Positions 61,583-64,000 of a stretch of DNA of 64,000 nt are shown here, one piece after another (the stretch's first letter is position 1; every line of letters starts with the position of its first letter). This DNA comes from Ornithinibacillus californiensis (GTDB lineage: Bacteria > Bacillota > Bacilli > Bacillales > Amphibacillaceae), in NCBI RefSeq assembly GCF_001038485.1, contig NZ_LDUE01000007.1:1-64000 (forward strand), read 5' to 3'. The notes beneath the pieces were generated by a model. The model searched no databases and was not told where the DNA came from. It saw only the letters and a list, made by a program, of their open reading frames with translations. The translations under genes were made by a program, and so were the position numbers.

Positions 61583-62020
61583 TTGACTTCTTTAAAAAGA
61601 ACTCGCAGCAATTCATGTGGCTTCTATGATTCATTTACAAATGAATGCGGAATTTACAGTAACGTTGATTTACATTCACCAAGAACTACATATATTTGTC
61701 CTGATTTTATAGATAGTTCCCATTTTGATGGAGATGAATTAGAAAATAGTCATTACATAATTCCTAGTCCATCTAGTTATCAGGGGCAAGTTAGGATTCA
61801 AAGTTCATCTTATCCTATAGAACCTGATATTGAACCTATGAGATCTGATGCAATTTGGTATGTATCACCCGACCATTCATTTGGATGCTGGATTATAAAC
61901 AAATATAAGAAAAGATTCTACATGGCGTCTAGTAAGCATACTCATTCAAAAAGAATCATAAAATTTATCCTTCTCCCTACTGTAAACTGGCACATTATTC
62001 CAGTCCCTCTTCTCAATTAG
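61583..62020 (+). CDS. Cysteine-containing protein of unknown function
   Basis: This about 145-residue protein starts with TTG at 61583, seven bases after GGAAGGTGG. It begins MTSLKRTRSNSCGFYDSFT and contains C12, C22 and C39 (CGFYDSFTNECGIY, YICPDF) that could form a metal site, then a Ser-rich and acidic middle (about 45-95) and a basic C-terminus (KKRFYMASSKHTHSKRIIK). No membrane segment is obvious and no family was recognised. The tail may be altered by a frameshift. Codon use is as AT-rich as the rest of the island. Confidence 0.5.
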   Translation: MTSLKRTRSNSCGFYDSFTNECGIYSNVDLHSPRTTYICPDFIDSSHFDGDELENSHYIIPSPSSYQGQVRIQSSSYPIEPDIEPMRSDAIWYVSPDHSFGCWIINKYKKRFYMASSKHTHSKRIIKFILLPTVNWHIIPVPLLN

Positions 62021-62092
62021 AGAATGTGAATTTTCTAGAGGACACCTCTATTCTGGATACTATCTTTTTAAAACGGGAACACCGTAAGGTAA

Positions 62093-62344
62093 GATCTATT
62101 CCGACAGATACAAGATGAGATTGAACGAATGGCTGGAGAACGAAAGGTTACACCAGTATTTATTTTAGATGAAATGCATATGGCAAAAGATGCATTTCTA
62201 CAAGACTTGGCGATTTTATTTAACTTTCAAATGGATTCATCTAATCCATTCATCTTAATTTTAGCTGGACTGCCGCACTTAAAGACAAGGTTATCCTTAA
62301 ATCACCATCGTCCATTGGCGCAGCGAATGATTGTTTTTATATAG
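62093..62344 (+). pseudogene. Fragment of an ExeA-like transposition ATPase
   Basis: About 80 codons encode part of an AAA ATPase of the ExeA/TnsC-like kind that partners DDE transposases: the Walker B region VFILDEMHMA, then LFNFQMDSSNPFILILAGLPHLKTRLSLNHHRPLAQRM. Walker A and the C-terminal half are absent, with a stop directly after. The frame is open from about 62093 without a start codon. It is a relic of a mobile element. Confidence 0.72.
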
Positions 62345-62549
62345 ATTTCGAAAAGAATGTTCAAGGTTTATTTGGGAGGCGATCCTAATTATCGTTAGGT
62401 CTATAAAAACAGTATCATCCCCCCTCCCGTTTCACGTCCCCTATAAAAAGGGCCGAATATTTAGAGGGGATCTAATATTACCTACATTCTCACTGTTTTA
62501 GTTATTCAGTTCAATTTAAAAAATAATAAATGAAATAGATCATCAATGC

Positions 62550-62936
62550 TTACCATCTTTCATCATCCCAACGCTTTTTCTTTTTCAGATACTTATCGAA
62601 TCGATCATGTTCTTTGTTATGGCAGTTCACACAGATAGATTCTAAGTTATCTAAAACCAATGCAAGCTCTGGAAACTTTCTATCTTCTTTGATGTGATGA
62701 ACTTCTAAACTATTTTTTCTTTTCTTATCCTTTGGTGGGTAGGGATTCCTATGTGTGCTCACCTGGGGATTTCCTAAGGGTGTTACCCCGCCTTGTCGTT
62801 AACATTCTTGACATTCATAATTATCACGTTCAAGAGCTTGTTCCCTTTTCCCACCTGGTCCACGCCACTCTTTTGATTGTTAGAACTTAGCTAGTTTATC
62901 TTGTGTAATTAATTCTTTAATGCGCTGGAGATTCAT
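62550..62936 (-). pseudogene. HNH endonuclease gene with two in-frame stop codons
   Basis: Reading the minus strand from ATG 62936 gives a continuous phage-type HNH endonuclease of about 128 codons: MNLQRIKELITQDKLAKF, stop, QSKEWRGPGGKREQALERD, NYECQEC, stop, then RQGGVTPLGNPQVSTHR. It runs on into LEVHHIKEDRKFPELALVLDNLESICVNCHNKEHDRF with the HH/N/CxxC motif. The TAA codons at 62882-62880 and 62801-62799 lie where Tyr-like and Lys/Arg-like residues are expected. Both halves stay in one frame, so the defect is nonsense, not frameshift. The right part alone (62550-62762) could in theory still be translated from a GTG. Confidence 0.8.
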
Positions 62937-62955
62937 GTGATCAACTCCATACAAA

Positions 62956-62979
62956 AAGACATCTCGATTGAGATGTCTT
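62956..62979 (-). terminator. Terminator of the unknown membrane protein gene
   Basis: AAGACATCTC (62956-62965) pairs with GAGATGTCTT (62970-62979). On the minus strand it is followed by a T run. Confidence 0.85.
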
Positions 62980-63005
62980 AACTTCTTGATATATTGATTT
63001 TTTTA

Positions 63006-63878
63006 TTAATCATTTAAATTATATTTTATTAGTTCTAAATTAATCCCATCAACGGTACCTCGATGTTCAAAAGAGTATTTAGTTATTCCGATGTAAGGTT
63101 CAAAATATAACTTTGAAAAATCCGGTCCAGTTAAATGAACAATTTCATAAACTGGAAATGTTTTTATTTTATTATTTTCTGGTGCACTATATTCATGCAT
63201 AGAATTTACATACCAGAAATATCTTAAATCATCTCTAATAATATATTCTATTTCTCCAAATCTCTGTCCTACAAATAAAGGTGCTTCTAAGTGCTGATCT
63301 CTATAGGTAAAGAAATCATTATAATAGGTACCCGCAAGGGGAAGAGAATCTCGTTCATGGTTTTCTAAATCTATAATTTTTTGAGTTTGCTCTGAATCCA
63401 ATAAAAATACTTTACTAGCAATAACAAGTATTCCTACCTTACTATCTTTAAGTTTTTGAACTTTTCCTTCCAATTTAGCCTTATCTTTGCTTGTAAGGAT
63501 AATATCAACTAACAGTGGTCTTGCATTAGTCACATAATTACTCAAAATAAACAACTTTGTATCTTGGTCAAGATCTATTTTCTTTTCAACCTTTACCTCT
63601 AACTCTACCGGTATTTTTACAACAGAATCTACTCCTCCAGTTTGATACTCAAACTCACCTGTATATAACCATGTATTACCTACTTTTAATGGAATGTAAT
63701 CAGTAGTATTCTCAATATCCCATTTCGGTACTTCTTTGTATTCATAATGAACAACCGTTTCCTTAGATATGAAGCCTACATAAATGGAACCCCCCACTGC
63801 AATCAAAGCGGTTAAGGTAGAACAAATTATAGATACCAGCTGTAATTTGTTAGAATTAGATTTTCTCTTTTTGCTCAC
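63006..63878 (-). CDS. Single-pass membrane protein of unknown function
   Basis: This 290-residue protein has a basic cytosolic start (MSKKRKSNSNKLQ), one transmembrane segment (about 13-37) and an extracellular domain of about 250 residues made mainly of beta strands with repeated Tyr/Phe pairs (GNTWLYTGEFEYQTGG, DLRYFWYVNSMHEYSAPEN, FEPYIGITKYSFEHRG). No family recognised. GTG start at 63878 follows AGGGGGG. Convergent with the HNH relic and divergent from the gene that begins at the right edge. Confidence 0.68.
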   Translation of the reverse strand: MSKKRKSNSNKLQLVSIICSTLTALIAVGGSIYVGFISKETVVHYEYKEVPKWDIENTTDYIPLKVGNTWLYTGEFEYQTGGVDSVVKIPVELEVKVEKKIDLDQDTKLFILSNYVTNARPLLVDIILTSKDKAKLEGKVQKLKDSKVGILVIASKVFLLDSEQTQKIIDLENHERDSLPLAGTYYNDFFTYRDQHLEAPLFVGQRFGEIEYIIRDDLRYFWYVNSMHEYSAPENNKIKTFPVYEIVHLTGPDFSKLYFEPYIGITKYSFEHRGTVDGINLELIKYNLND

Positions 63879-63902
63879 TATATCCCCCCTAACTTTGTAA
63901 AA

Positions 63903-63961
63903 TTCGACAAAAGCATCAAAATTCCTGCAAAATAACAGGATATTACATATTACATGTCGAA
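63903..63961. promoter_or_regulatory. Paired Spo0A-type boxes in the divergent intergenic region
   Basis: TTCGACA (63903-63909) and TGTCGAA (63955-63961) are perfect matches to the Spo0A box in opposite orientation, about 45 bases apart, between two divergent genes. Single 7-mers of this kind are expected by chance several times in 64 kb, but a close inverted pair is less so. Confidence 0.45.
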
Positions 63962-63986
63962 TGCACTAAGAAAGGAGGTTAATATA

Positions 63987-64000
63987 TTGAACATTTCCCT
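63987..64000 (+). CDS. Start of a gene cut by the window edge
   Basis: A TTG codon at 63987 lies eight bases after a perfect AAAGGAGG. The first codons read MNIS. Nothing about function can be said from four residues. Confidence 0.5.

Noticed and set aside
1-64000. CRISPR array
   Set aside because: The only regular short repeats are the contiguous 41-bp units at 9.9-10.1 kb. They have no variable spacers and no cas genes are present.

Overview
The window looks like chromosome from a low-GC, endospore-forming Bacillaceae, with a flavour close to Oceanobacillus, Virgibacillus or Ornithinibacillus. The evidence is strong AGGAGG-type ribosome binding sites, frequent TTG and GTG starts, spore coat genes (CotY/CotZ type and CotF type), a ytr-like antibiotic-response operon, YueI, YfhD, YitT and YhdT families, an LTA synthase, and GC-rich palindromic intergenic elements of the kind common in these genomes. 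The genus is an impression from family content and was not tested by phylogeny.

Layout. 1-1377 is a complete ISL3-family insertion sequence. It has landed in the T-run of the terminator of a type 2 isopentenyl-diphosphate isomerase gene. 2.4-20.2 kb holds mostly single housekeeping or accessory genes: an HD hydrolase, a circularly permuted GTPase RsgA, a nucleoside deaminase, an aldo/keto reductase, a frameshifted AraC regulator followed by two VOC/DUF899 genes and an amidase, a chemoreceptor, Tag glycosylase with a rhodanese, peptidase T, an MFS transporter, a serine hydrolase, a VanY-type carboxypeptidase, a phosphatase and an SRPBCC protein. 20.5-26.5 kb holds a nitroreductase behind a near-perfect Fur box, Ddl, a DacF-like carboxypeptidase, a CotY/CotZ coat gene with a sigma-K-like promoter, and a small thioredoxin. 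26.6-31.8 kb is a six-gene minus-strand ytr-like ABC operon led by a GntR repressor whose palindromic operator sits on a consensus promoter. 32.3-35.2 kb holds exoA, then selD-mnmH, a pair that makes 2-selenouridine in tRNA. 35.2-49.4 kb holds an MBL hydrolase, CotF, AIM24, YitT, LTA synthase, lysoplasmalogenase, YueI, a PfpI-like amidotransferase, acetoacetyl-CoA synthetase behind a cre site, a DUF4097 protein, a DCC protein and the YhdT-PanF pair. 49.6-58 kb holds an ECF-like sigma factor overlapping a membrane protein with extracellular ankyrin repeats, then a giant secreted nuclease/5'-nucleotidase and a membrane-anchored family 3 glycosidase.

From tRNA-Ala at 58,057 to the right edge the character changes. 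Coding density drops, AT content rises, and remnants accumulate: a phage DUF771 gene, a transposition ATPase fragment, and an HNH nuclease with two in-frame stops. These are mixed with secreted or membrane proteins that I do not recognise. One of them lies behind a 34-bp perfect palindrome next to a TTGACA box. This looks like a decayed integrated element beside a tRNA gene.

Throughout, intergenic spaces carry repeated folded elements: five palindromic elements whose arms differ in sequence but still pair, a 41-bp tandem array, a second structured element at about 38 kb, and terminators capped by a GGG-TCTGA-CCC motif. The least explained items are the sigma factor/ankyrin pair, the palindrome-controlled orphan gene at 61.5 kb and the covarying palindromic element family.
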